This document shows positions 20,066-27,983 of a stretch of 46,719 bases of DNA, in pieces; position 1 is the first letter of the stretch, and each line of letters begins with the position of its first letter. The stretch is from G963674505 sp964575975 (GTDB taxonomy: Bacteria; Desulfobacterota; Desulfobacteria; Desulfobacterales; SKZT01), in the NCBI GenBank assembly GCA_964575975.1, contig CAZNTU010000017.1, forward strand, positions 1 through 46,719. Direction: 5' to 3'. The notes under the pieces were generated by a model. The model saw only the letters and a list, made by a program, of their open reading frames with translations. It searched no databases and was not told where the DNA came from. Made by a program: the position numbers and the translations under genes.

Positions 20066-20845
20066 CTAAATCTGTCCCGCCAACCAGGCCCATATCTTTC
20101 CCAGTCTTTCGTGAAAAGCGACTTCCGCGTTTTCGATGTTGCCGGACTGGGGGAAGAGATCTTCCCAGCGCATGTCGTCGCCTGCGTTTTTGATCCGATG
20201 GGCGGTAGACGCCGGAATCGGGTTCGCTCCCTGCTTTTCGAAAAGGGCGACCGCCCGAGGCATGTGGGATGCCGAGGTGACCAGGAAAAAGGGATTTTTT
20301 CCTACTCTCTCGCTCAGCAGCTTCGCCTCGTTCTTCGTGTCCCTGGGTCTTTCCTCCAAAAGGATATCCTTCTTGTCGATCCCCAGAGATTCGGCGACTG
20401 TGGCCATCATCCTGGCGTTGGAAACCGAATCGACATGGCCGTACCCGGAAAGAAGGAGTTTCGCTCCGGGCGTTTTTCGATAAAGTGTTATCCCCTCCAC
20501 GAGCCTGGCGAGGGAATATCCGCTGAGTTGTCCCGACGGGGGAACATCGGGGTCGGACGAGTGCCCTCCGCCGAGTACGACGATGAAGCGGGCCTTTTCG
20601 TTCGCCCCCGACGGGTTCGGATCGACGGCCGGATAGGTTTTTTCCAGGGGTTCGAGCAAAAGACGGGGAACCGGGCTCCAACTGAAGAGCGCAAGCCATG
20701 CTATTCCTATTGTCAGGAGTGTTCTTCCCGCTTTTTGTCCTTTGCCGAACCACAGCGACAGCAATCCCGGTATCGATAGAAGAAAAAAAAGGGGCAGGGG
20801 AAGCAAAACGGCGGAAACGATTTTTTTAAAAAGGAAAAAGTCCAT
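20066..20845 (-). CDS. DUF218/ElyC-SanA-like envelope protein
   Basis: A 259-residue protein with two N-terminal membrane helices (VLLPLPLFFLLSIPGLLSLWF and a second around residue 45) followed by the DUF218 domain: FIVVLGGGHSSD, LLLSGYG, LLEERPRDTKNEA and FFLVTSASHMPRAV. This is the two-helix ElyC type, linked in E. coli to peptidoglycan/undecaprenyl-phosphate metabolism; the biochemical activity is unknown. The ATG at 20845 is chosen over a TTG two codons upstream because AAAGGA sits 7 bp before it. Third gene of the operon led by the CoA-transferase; convergent with the MFS gene with only 17 bp between and no visible terminator. Confidence 0.85.
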   Translation of the reverse strand: MDFFLFKKIVSAVLLPLPLFFLLSIPGLLSLWFGKGQKAGRTLLTIGIAWLALFSWSPVPRLLLEPLEKTYPAVDPNPSGANEKARFIVVLGGGHSSDPDVPPSGQLSGYSLARLVEGITLYRKTPGAKLLLSGYGHVDSVSNARMMATVAESLGIDKKDILLEERPRDTKNEAKLLSERVGKNPFFLVTSASHMPRAVALFEKQGANPIPASTAHRIKNAGDDMRWEDLFPQSGNIENAEVAFHERLGKIWAWLAGQI

Positions 20846-20884
20846 GGACAAGTCCTTTCATACATTCGGAAACATTCTCCGGTT

Positions 20885-21190
20885 TCAGTCTCTGAACCTG
20901 TCGATTACGACTGCGCTCGCGTAAAGAAAGATTCCCCAGACGAAACTGTTCAACAGAATCGGAACGAAGACGAGGGGACCCGGAAACATGTCCCTGGGAA
21001 AAAGAGAGAGGGTGACGATCGGAAAATACAATATTCTGCTGGTCCACACAAGCGCCTTTGACCCGAGCGTCAGCGTCCCGGCCTCCGTAACGCCTCCACC
21101 GACCACGTGCAGGCCTAAATACGTCAACCCCAAGATAGCGCCGAAATGAACCAGCGTTATCGTCAATATAGTCAATATTTTTCTGATCAT
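20885..21190 (-). CDS. Small membrane protein, unknown function
   Basis: A 101-residue protein with three hydrophobic segments (ILTILTITLVHFGAILGLTYL; ILYFPIVTLSLF; VPILLNSFVWGIFLYASAVVI). No family is recognised. Its ATG overlaps the upstream CoA-transferase stop (ATGA, 21187-21190), so translation is coupled and the gene is real. The open frame extends upstream into the CoA-transferase, but that part is a shadow. A 39-bp gap leads to the DUF218 gene. Confidence 0.75.
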   Translation of the reverse strand: MIRKILTILTITLVHFGAILGLTYLGLHVVGGGVTEAGTLTLGSKALVWTSRILYFPIVTLSLFPRDMFPGPLVFVPILLNSFVWGIFLYASAVVIDRFRD

Positions 21191-22329
21191 ATCGCGTCGT
21201 CCTCGCGAAATTTTTCGATTCGGTCGATAGAATAGCCGAGTTCCCCGAGAATCTTGTCCGTGTGTTCCCCGAATTTCGGAGGGGCGCTCCGCAGGGATGC
21301 GGGAGTTCCGGCGAGTTTCGCGGCGAATCCCAAGCCGATGGGTTTCCCATGGCCTACGCTCCCGTCGAAAAGGACCATGTTCCTCTCCCTGGCGTATTCG
21401 GAATTCAGCGCCTCGTCCAGTTCCATCGCTCCGGAAAGGCAGACGTCCATCTCCCCGAAAATTTCCGTCCATTCGTCCCTGGTCTTTCTTAAAAAGGCCC
21501 CTTTGAAAAAATCCCGGATTTCCTCTCGCCTGGTTTCGTCGAATTGAAGTTCGACATATTCGGGGACTCCGAAATAGTCGCAAACCGTTTTCCAGAATTT
21601 GCGTTCCAGCGCTCCGAGACAGACATACTTTCCGTCGGCTGTTTCGTAAACGTTGTAGAACGCGTAGCGGTGGGAAAACACGAAGTCGCCCCTTTCCGGG
21701 GTCTTGCCCGAAGTCCAGTACAGACCGGCGACAAGCGGCAAAAGCGCCATCAGCGAATCGGTCATGGAAACATCGACATACTGCCCCTCTCCGCTTTGTT
21801 CCCGGGCGAGAAGGGCTGTCAAGATTCCGATAACGGAGTTCAATCCGCCGGAAAGGTCCGCCAGTTGCACCCCCGGTATAGCAGGGAGCGCGTTCTTAGG
21901 TCCGATAAGCGAAAGAACGCCGCTGTCTCCGACGAAATTCAGGTCGTGCCCGGCCCTGTCTTTCCACGGGCCTGTCTGACCGTATCCCGTGACGGAGCAA
22001 TACACGATTCGCGGGTTGATCCTCTTGATATGCGAATACCCGACCCCCAGCCTGTCCACGACCCCCGGGCGAAATCCCTCCAGGAGAACGTCCGCCCTTT
22101 TCGCCAGCTCGCAAAATATCTCCAGACCCTCTTCATTTTTCAAGTTCAGAGTCATGTGTTCCTTGTTGCGGCCCATATGGTCCAAAAAGGAAAGCCTTTC
22201 CTTCTCGAACCGCTTGTCCTCCACGGATATCACCCTGGCCCCGTGATCCGCGAGAATCATGGAACAGTACGAACCGGGCAGATATCTCGACAAATCAAGC
22301 ACCAGACAACCGTCTAAAGCGCCTGCCAT
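21187..22329 (-). CDS. CaiB/BaiF family CoA-transferase (family III)
   Basis: A 380-residue enzyme that moves CoA between carboxylic acids or, in racemase relatives, acts on 2-methylacyl-CoA. Visible family features: VLDLSRYLPGSYCSMILADHGARVI at the N-terminus (CoA-binding region), EGFRPGVVDRLGVGY, the catalytic Asp in AGHDLNFVGDSG, and the GVQLADLSGG motif. The length and GHDLNF context fit the alpha-methylacyl-CoA racemase/BaiF subgroup. Substrate unknown. ATG at 22329 has GGAAGG upstream. First gene of a three-gene minus-strand operon and divergent from the CsgG-like gene. Confidence 0.92.
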   Translation of the reverse strand: MAGALDGCLVLDLSRYLPGSYCSMILADHGARVISVEDKRFEKERLSFLDHMGRNKEHMTLNLKNEEGLEIFCELAKRADVLLEGFRPGVVDRLGVGYSHIKRINPRIVYCSVTGYGQTGPWKDRAGHDLNFVGDSGVLSLIGPKNALPAIPGVQLADLSGGLNSVIGILTALLAREQSGEGQYVDVSMTDSLMALLPLVAGLYWTSGKTPERGDFVFSHRYAFYNVYETADGKYVCLGALERKFWKTVCDYFGVPEYVELQFDETRREEIRDFFKGAFLRKTRDEWTEIFGEMDVCLSGAMELDEALNSEYARERNMVLFDGSVGHGKPIGLGFAAKLAGTPASLRSAPPKFGEHTDKILGELGYSIDRIEKFREDDAI

Positions 22330-22737
22330 TTCGCATGCCTTCCCTTGTTCAATCCGAAAACAAATTCACTTTCGAACCATCGACGGCGATCGGAACTTCC
22401 GATTACGACCAATCGATTGTTCTATTAGCGGATTACGGGTACGTTTTCAAGATCCGATGCAGAGAAAAATGGAAATGGGGCTTGTTGCCCGCCCTGCCGC
22501 GAGTCGAACAAACGGCGAGAGGGCTTGGCTTCAATCCCCCGACGGAAGTTAATGTCTTGAGTTGTTCGGTCCGTTATGCTATAGGCCGAAAAGTGGGGTT
22601 CATGCTTGTTCGGTGCTCGAGACCTTCGGATTTTTGGCCAGGATGTTAATGTTGCACGCCTTCGAGCTTCCGTCCAAGTCCGCGTTGTTCTTCCAAGAGG
22701 TCTTTTACGGCTTTACCAAAGAGGGAGGGGAAAAGGG
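22330..22737. other. Divergent intergenic region, 408 bp
   Basis: It separates the CoA-transferase (minus) and the CsgG-like gene (plus). An open frame of about 100 codons crosses the left part but has no ribosome site and no recognisable motif, so I do not call it. A plus-strand promoter candidate is at 22557-22585. Confidence 0.5.
22557..22585 (+). promoter_or_regulatory. Candidate promoter for the CsgG-like gene
   Basis: TTGAGT (22557-22562) and TATAGG (22580-22585), each 4 of 6 with consensus, separated by 17 bp. The start codon is at 22738, giving a leader of about 145 nt. Confidence 0.4.
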
Positions 22738-23961
22738 ATGAAGAAGGTTCTGGTTTTCGCTTCGATCTGCGTTGCATTGTCGTGGATTGCGACGACCGCG
22801 ATATTGGCCGGGCAGGTAGTCACCAGCGAGGACAAATCCTGGGCCAGGCAGGCCGTGGAGCAAGAAAAAAAGATCGATATCTCCGAATGCCCGCCCAATA
22901 CGGTGGCGGTGCTATACTTTGTAAACAAGTCGGAGCGGGCCGTCTTCAATCCCCTCCAAAAGGGAATGGCCATCATGCTGATCACGGACCTTTCCAAGCT
23001 TGACAAGATTCGGATCGTGGAAAGAACCAGATTCCAGGCCTTGCTAGAAGAACTGGGTCTCGCCGAGACAGGGCTCGTGAAGGAAGAGTCGGCGCCCGAG
23101 GTGGGAAGAATCCTGTGCGCCAAGACCTTGGTGGGCGGCGACATCACCTCGGGTGGGCTGTCCGAGTTGAGGTTCGATTCGGACTTGCTCGACGTGCCGG
23201 CCGAAAACGTTTTCGGCACGGCGGACAGCGAAGGGGCTCTCAGGGAGCTGTTCAAGCTGGAAAAGGAACTGGTGTTCGAGATCGTCGAGCAGCTGAAAAT
23301 CGAACTCACGCCCGAGGAACGGGCGGAACTCGAAAAGCCTCTTACGATGGACGTGGAAGCCCTTCTTTTCATGTTCCGGGGAGTGGACGCAAGCGACAAG
23401 GGCGACTACCAACTGGCCGAGACCATGTATCAGCGGGCGCTTGCGCGCGACCCGAACTTCTCCATGGCCAGGGAGTTGATAAGGGAACTTCGGTCAATGG
23501 GACTTGCAGGCGACCGTTCGGGAGAAAGCATGTTCGGCCGCGAGTTGGGCGACCCGCCTCCTTCTCCGCCTGCCATCGACCGGGGGCAATTCATTTTGCG
23601 GGACCTTCGCGAGCGCACCTCCCTGACCGATCGCCTGACGGGAGACAAACGCACGCAAAGATTCAGAACTCCCGACGATGTGCAAAGGAGACAAAGCATG
23701 GCTGCGGATTCGGATAACGACGGAGTCCCAGATGTTCAGGATGGCTGCCCGTCCGATCCGAAAAAGACGGCGCCTGGCGTTTGCGGCTGCGGAACGCCCG
23801 ATGTCGATCAGGACGGGGACGGCATTTTCGATTGCAAGGATAAATGCCCCTCCGACCCGAGCAAGACCGAGCCGGGAGTTTGCGGCTGCGGCGTTCCGGA
23901 CACGGACAGAGACGGGGACGGAATAATCGATTGCTTGGAACGGAATCCCTTCATCCCATGA
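22738..23961 (+). CDS. CsgG-like exported protein with TPR and thrombospondin type 3 repeats
   Basis: A 407-residue protein. Residues 1-25 are a Sec signal peptide (cleavage probably after AILA). Residues about 50-200 resemble the CsgG/DUF799 domain: VAVLYFVNKS, KGMAIMLITDLSKLDKIRIVERTRFQALLEEL. A TPR-like helix pair follows (GDYQLAETMYQRALARDPNF). The C-terminus has two calcium-binding thrombospondin-3-type units, DSDNDGVPDVQDGCPSDP and DQDGDGIFDCKDKCPSDP, each followed by GVCGCGxPD, and a third DRDGDGIIDC. There is no lipobox, unlike E. coli CsgG. Likely periplasmic or outer-membrane-associated. GAGGGAGGGG lies before the ATG. A beta-barrel protein gene follows after 100 bp. Confidence 0.85.
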   Translation: MKKVLVFASICVALSWIATTAILAGQVVTSEDKSWARQAVEQEKKIDISECPPNTVAVLYFVNKSERAVFNPLQKGMAIMLITDLSKLDKIRIVERTRFQALLEELGLAETGLVKEESAPEVGRILCAKTLVGGDITSGGLSELRFDSDLLDVPAENVFGTADSEGALRELFKLEKELVFEIVEQLKIELTPEERAELEKPLTMDVEALLFMFRGVDASDKGDYQLAETMYQRALARDPNFSMARELIRELRSMGLAGDRSGESMFGRELGDPPPSPPAIDRGQFILRDLRERTSLTDRLTGDKRTQRFRTPDDVQRRQSMAADSDNDGVPDVQDGCPSDPKKTAPGVCGCGTPDVDQDGDGIFDCKDKCPSDPSKTEPGVCGCGVPDTDRDGDGIIDCLERNPFIP

Positions 23962-24061
23962 TCGGTTTCAAACAAAGCCGCAAACTAGTTGGCGGCAAAA
24001 AAGAGGTTTTGCTATTGATATTTCCAATGAACGATTTACGTGAGGGAAAGGACGGTCAGTA

Positions 24062-25198
24062 ATGAAAACAATCGTACTCGCCTTAACCGTTGTTTTGTCT
24101 ATGTGCGGCAGTGGTTTGTGCTCGACCATGGATGTCGGTCCCATAGAATACAGGATTGTCACAGGCCCCCAATTCGACTGGTGGAAAAGCGACACGGACG
24201 ACAAGGGAACCCAGTTTTTCGCGCCTTTGCAGATTTCCGCCCAAACAGGCGGATTCGCGTTTACCATGCTGACGGCATACGCCTACACCACCGTGGATTT
24301 GGACGGTTCGCCCGACCGTTCCCTGACCAATCTCGTTGACACGAAAATGAATTTTTCCTGCGAACTCGCGAACAAATTGCCGATCGACATTCTATTGGGG
24401 CTGGATCTCAATCTGCCGACGGGAAAGACGAAACTGGAAAAGGAGGAATTGAGCCGAATGCTCGATCCCGACTTGGTTTCTATCCACAACTACGGCGAGG
24501 GTTTCAATCTCAACCCGACATTGATAATGGCGAAAAGCTGGAAGGATTTCAGCGTCGGGATGGGAATCGGATACGTGCTTCGGGGCGAGTACGACTACAG
24601 CGACGAATTCAGGGACTACGATCCTGGAGAGATTTTCAACGTGACCGGAGAAGTTGCCTATTTCATTTCCGACGCGTGGAAAACCGTCTTTTCCGTGGAG
24701 TACGGGACCATTTCCAAGGACGAACTCGACGGCGACAAATATTACGAGGAGGGCGACTATTACCTGCTCGAGTATCTCTTGTTCCACACGGTAAAAAATT
24801 GGGACGCCACCTTCAATCTGAGCGCCCTTTTCAGGGGCAAGAGCAAATTCCAGGACATTGGAGGCGCCCTTTCCACCGAAGACAAAAGCGGATACGGAGA
24901 CGAATACGAGTTCAATATGATTTACAGGTATTTCCTGAACGACATGACGACCCTGAAAACCCAAGCGGGAATTCTTTGGATAACCGACAACGACTATTCT
25001 TCGGACAGTCCTCTTTTCTGGGGGGAAAGAAAAAAATACGCCTTGGGAATGGGCGTGGTTCGCAAGCTGACCTCGTCTTTCGATTGCGAGGTTTTTCTCA
25101 GGGGCTTCTATATGGAGGACGAGCCCAACTGGTACAACGACGAAAACGTGAACTACACCGGAATCAATACGGGGGTTTTGTTCAGCGGCTATTTTTAG
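24062..25198 (+). CDS. Outer-membrane beta-barrel protein
   Basis: A 378-residue protein with an N-terminal signal peptide (TIVLALTVVLSMCGSGLCS; cleavage around residue 20). The mature part is rich in alternating hydrophobic and polar residues with aromatic ends (KDFSVGMGIGYVLRGEY, WDATFNLSALFRGKS, SSFDCEVFLRGFYME) and ends in SGYF, the terminal Phe of outer-membrane barrels recognised by the BAM complex. Family not identified; phenol-degradation/MetA-pathway-like or transporter-like barrels have this look. GGAAAGGAC precedes the ATG. Probably co-transcribed with the CsgG-like gene. Confidence 0.8.
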   Translation: MKTIVLALTVVLSMCGSGLCSTMDVGPIEYRIVTGPQFDWWKSDTDDKGTQFFAPLQISAQTGGFAFTMLTAYAYTTVDLDGSPDRSLTNLVDTKMNFSCELANKLPIDILLGLDLNLPTGKTKLEKEELSRMLDPDLVSIHNYGEGFNLNPTLIMAKSWKDFSVGMGIGYVLRGEYDYSDEFRDYDPGEIFNVTGEVAYFISDAWKTVFSVEYGTISKDELDGDKYYEEGDYYLLEYLLFHTVKNWDATFNLSALFRGKSKFQDIGGALSTEDKSGYGDEYEFNMIYRYFLNDMTTLKTQAGILWITDNDYSSDSPLFWGERKKYALGMGVVRKLTSSFDCEVFLRGFYMEDEPNWYNDENVNYTGINTGVLFSGYF

Positions 25199-25208
25199 CC
25201 GCGGCAGG

Positions 25209-25237
25209 TTGATCGCGATGTTTAAGAGAAGAATATT
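25209..25237 (+). promoter_or_regulatory. Candidate promoter for the thymidylate-synthase-like operon
   Basis: TTGATC (25209-25214) and AATATT (25232-25237), 17 bp apart, each 4 of 6 with consensus, just upstream of the ATG at 25279. It is the only reasonable candidate in the 80-bp gap; read-through from the beta-barrel gene is also possible. Confidence 0.35.
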
Positions 25238-25278
25238 TGATATGAACAGAATTTTGCATTTATCGGCATGGAGGTGCC

Positions 25279-26058
25279 ATGTTGAAATCCGTCTTTCTAA
25301 AAGCCACGACCATCCCGGATCTATGGTTCCAGCTTGTCAGGGAGGCCGTGTCGAACGGCCGGGAATACGAGGTCGCCAAGGGAAGCACGCCCACCAAGCG
25401 CTGGGAGCTTGATTTCGTGTCGGCGCAAGCGACCCATCCGGGAACGAGGCCCATGGAGCCCGACATACCGCCCCACCTGGGAATTCCGAACCCCCTGGAG
25501 CCCGGGTACGCCGAAAAGTATCTCCCCTATTATATGACCGAGGAGGCCCAGCCCGGCGAACACTACACGTACGGCCAGGATCTCGCCTGGCAAATAGAAT
25601 GGACCATCGACTATTACCGGAAAAACGGCCCGGGGACCAAGCATTGCTACATGACCGTCGGACGGCCGGAAAGCCTCTATTTCTACGACGAAGAGGTAGA
25701 TTACAGCGAAACCGTGCGGGTCGTCGACAGAAAAACCGGCGACACAAAAAAGTCCCGGAACATCGACAACCTTTTCAACCGGAGGGAACCCGGCACGACC
25801 CAATGCCTCCGGGGCGTGGACACGGCCATTAAATACGGCAAGCTGCATTTCAGCGTTCACTTCCGGAGCTGGAACCTGTGGAGCGGTCTTCCGGCGAACC
25901 TGGCCTGCCTTCAGATGGTCAAGGAATACATGGCGCAGCAGATCGAGGTGGAGGATGGAGAGATGTTCGTCACGTGCCTGAAGCTGGGGCTGGCCGAATC
26001 TGTTTTCGACATCGCCAAGTTGAGGACGTATCTCGAGCGGGAGCCTGTATCGCGATGA
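25279..26058 (+). CDS. Thymidylate-synthase-family protein (archaeal-type)
   Basis: A 259-residue protein of the thymidylate synthase/pyrimidine hydroxymethylase fold. HYTYGQDLAWQIEWTIDYY corresponds to the TYGxxL region of archaeal-type ThyA. The nucleophile is Cys176 in TTQCLRG; Arg196-Ser197 and Asn207 lie in FRSWNLWSGLPANLACL. The intervals 176-196-207 are exactly those of E. coli ThyA (Cys146, Arg166, Asn177). Asn at 207 is the dUMP-type residue (dCMP hydroxymethylases have Asp). Position 199 is Asn where ThyA has Asp169. Predicted to methylate dUMP or a related pyrimidine nucleotide with a reduced pterin; not proven. GGAGGTG precedes the ATG. The next gene overlaps by ATGA. Confidence 0.8.
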   Translation: MLKSVFLKATTIPDLWFQLVREAVSNGREYEVAKGSTPTKRWELDFVSAQATHPGTRPMEPDIPPHLGIPNPLEPGYAEKYLPYYMTEEAQPGEHYTYGQDLAWQIEWTIDYYRKNGPGTKHCYMTVGRPESLYFYDEEVDYSETVRVVDRKTGDTKKSRNIDNLFNRREPGTTQCLRGVDTAIKYGKLHFSVHFRSWNLWSGLPANLACLQMVKEYMAQQIEVEDGEMFVTCLKLGLAESVFDIAKLRTYLEREPVSR

Positions 26059-26759
26059 ACGTCTTCCTGGACATAGGCTTCACCCTCTTGGGCGGTCCTG
26101 AATTGTCCCCTCCGAAAATGATCGCGAAAATTCTAAACTTGGAAAAATCTTTTTTGGATCGTCTTTCCGGGATTGTTTTCGCCCAATACCACACGGACCC
26201 GCGCAGCCTTGCGAATTCGCTGGAGAAATGCGTAGGACGCGAAATCGACCGGCGCGAAAGGAACTTGATCGTCGATTTCTGGAAAGGCCAGTACGAAGAG
26301 GCATACGAACTCGATTGGGCGCACGGTTTCATGGAAGCCCTGATAGGCGCGGGAATCGATATCCACATTGTTTCCAACTTGTGGTTCCCGTTCTACGACA
26401 GGTTCAGGCAGATTTTTTCGTCGATTCGCCCGTTCATCAAGTCCGAAACCCTCAGTTTCAGAGAGGGCGTGAAAAAGCCGTCCCCCGAGTTCTACCGAAT
26501 CGCTTTTCAAAGGTCCGGCGCCGAACCCTCCGATTCGTTTTCCGTGGGCGATTCACTGGGAAACGATATCCTTCCCTACGCCGATTCGGGAATGAAATGC
26601 GTCTGGTACGCCTCCAGGCCGCTTTCCGAAGACAAGCTCGCGGCGTCGGACGCGATTTTGTCCAAATACGGCAATATATATAAGGTATGCAATCTCGGGC
26701 AGGCTTTCGAAATCCTGACCCGCGAAAACGCGGAAACATATCGAGGACCAAAAAAATGA
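26055..26759 (+). CDS. HAD-superfamily hydrolase
   Basis: A 234-residue HAD-IA-like protein. Motif I is FLDIGFTLLG with nucleophile Asp6; the usual second Asp of DxD is Gly8, as in YihX-like members. Motif II is HIVSNLW (Ser107), motif III is VKKPSPEF (Lys141), motif IV is VGDSLGND (Asp166, Asp171). The cap spans roughly residues 20-95. Such enzymes dephosphorylate small phosphorylated metabolites; position in a deoxypyrimidine operon makes a nucleotide or sugar-phosphate substrate plausible. ATGA overlaps link it to both the preceding TS-like and the following ParB-like gene. Confidence 0.85.
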   Translation: MNVFLDIGFTLLGGPELSPPKMIAKILNLEKSFLDRLSGIVFAQYHTDPRSLANSLEKCVGREIDRRERNLIVDFWKGQYEEAYELDWAHGFMEALIGAGIDIHIVSNLWFPFYDRFRQIFSSIRPFIKSETLSFREGVKKPSPEFYRIAFQRSGAEPSDSFSVGDSLGNDILPYADSGMKCVWYASRPLSEDKLAASDAILSKYGNIYKVCNLGQAFEILTRENAETYRGPKK

Positions 26760-27370
26760 AAATAACATCCGTGCAGCTTTTCGACGAGAAGGAGCTGGTT
26801 GGAAGACTGAAGAACCTGACCATGCTGGAGGACGAAAACCTCTTTCCGTACCGGGACGCCTACATATCCGTGGAGAGGATTTGCGTGGAGGAGTTGCATC
26901 CGCCGCAGAGATACGTGCTGAAAAGCGAGCTGACGAAAGTCAGGGAATTGAAATGGAGACTGGAGGAACACGGGATCGATATGTTCGACCTGAAGGGCTT
27001 CGTTCGCATAACCTTGGAAGGCTCGGGCGAACCGGTGGATCTTCTTCCGCCGGTGGTCGAGGAGATCGTGGAGAGAAACGGTCGAATCACCCATATCGTC
27101 AACGACGGCATGCACCGGATATACGCGGCCTATCTGGAGTGGGTCGTGCCGCGCGTGGTCTACGTCCGGGGGCTTCCCAAGAACGTGCCCTACTATGCTT
27201 TCGCGATCCCGGAGCGGGATTGGACCAAGATCGAGCTTCGGGACGACATTCCTTCCGCCTATATCAAGAAATGGCACAGAATAGAGAGGAACAAGACGTT
27301 GTACCGGAATTTCAACAGCGTCTTTTCGAACGTGGGCGGCCCGAGGGGCAACCCGTCGAAAAAGGAATAG
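26756..27370 (+). CDS. ParB/sulfiredoxin-fold protein
   Basis: A 204-residue protein. The core ITHIVNDGMHRIYAAYLEWV at residues 111-130 carries the DGxHR-like motif of the ParB/sulfiredoxin superfamily, whose members are nucleotide hydrolases, serine kinases (SerK) or nucleases. There is no helix-turn-helix partner domain of the kind chromosome-segregation ParB proteins have, and no parA nearby, so a partition role is unlikely. It could be a phosphotransferase or nucleotide-binding factor for the pathway; that is inference. It overlaps the HAD gene by ATGA and ends 7 bp before dCMP deaminase. Confidence 0.65.
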   Translation: MKITSVQLFDEKELVGRLKNLTMLEDENLFPYRDAYISVERICVEELHPPQRYVLKSELTKVRELKWRLEEHGIDMFDLKGFVRITLEGSGEPVDLLPPVVEEIVERNGRITHIVNDGMHRIYAAYLEWVVPRVVYVRGLPKNVPYYAFAIPERDWTKIELRDDIPSAYIKKWHRIERNKTLYRNFNSVFSNVGGPRGNPSKKE

Positions 27371-27377
27371 GCTGATT

Positions 27378-27968
27378 ATGCGACCGAACTGGAACGAGTA
27401 CTTCATGGCGATCGCGAAAATCGTCAGCACGAGATCCACGTGCAATTCGAGGCCGACCGGGGCGGTGCTCGTGAGGGACAAGCAAATCCTGTCCACCGGG
27501 TACAACGGTTCCATGCCCGGCGCGCCCCACTGTACCGACGAGGTTTTCGAGGACGGCAAGCCTTTCTGCTACAGGAGGTCCATCGAGGCGCCCGAGGACG
27601 ACAAGTACAACTATTGCCGGGCGTCCCACGCCGAGGCCAACGCCGTGGCCAGGGCCGCGCGGTTGGGGATTAGCCTCGACGGCGCCACCTGTTTCGTCAC
27701 GCTCGCGCCGTGCTACGTCTGCCTGAAACTGCTCGCGGGCGCGGGCGTAAGGCGCATCTACTACGAACTGGGCTACGAATCCGTGAACGAAGGCCGGGAC
27801 GAGCATTGGCGCAGGGCGATCGACGAATCGCCGATTGAAACGTTCGAAGAGTTGAAGGTCTCCGAAAGGATGGCCGAAAAGATCGCGTCCTCTCTTGTCT
27901 ATCCCACGTCCGGAAGGCGGTTGTCGGAGGATTATCGCGTGATTGCCGATTCCGAAAACGGGAAATGA
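27378..27968 (+). CDS. dCMP deaminase
   Basis: A 196-residue zinc deaminase of the ComEB/dCMP deaminase family, converting dCMP to dUMP, the thymidylate synthase substrate. The zinc site is SHAEANA (His84, catalytic Glu86) and APCYVC (Cys112, Cys115). CNSRPTGAVLV and GYNGSMPGAPHC match the dCMP deaminase N-terminus, and the cysteine and histidine set near CTDEVFEDGKPFCYRR fits the longer form with an extra zinc site. The C-terminal 60 residues go beyond the catalytic core. The operon position next to two TS-like genes supports the assignment. Confidence 0.93.
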   Translation: MRPNWNEYFMAIAKIVSTRSTCNSRPTGAVLVRDKQILSTGYNGSMPGAPHCTDEVFEDGKPFCYRRSIEAPEDDKYNYCRASHAEANAVARAARLGISLDGATCFVTLAPCYVCLKLLAGAGVRRIYYELGYESVNEGRDEHWRRAIDESPIETFEELKVSERMAEKIASSLVYPTSGRRLSEDYRVIADSENGK

Positions 27969-27983
27969 CCGGGCGGGCGCCAA

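Noticed and set aside
22335..22649. Open frame of about 100 codons upstream of the CsgG-like gene
   Set aside because: No ribosome site, no domain, composition unlike the neighbours; it also runs across the promoter candidate.
25279..26058. dCMP hydroxymethylase instead of a thymidylate-synthase-type enzyme
   Set aside because: The residue equivalent to ThyA Asn177 is Asn207; hydroxymethylases acting on dCMP have Asp at that place.
26756..27370. Chromosome or plasmid partition ParB
   Set aside because: Only the ParB/sulfiredoxin core is present, with no DNA-binding domain and no parA or parS nearby.
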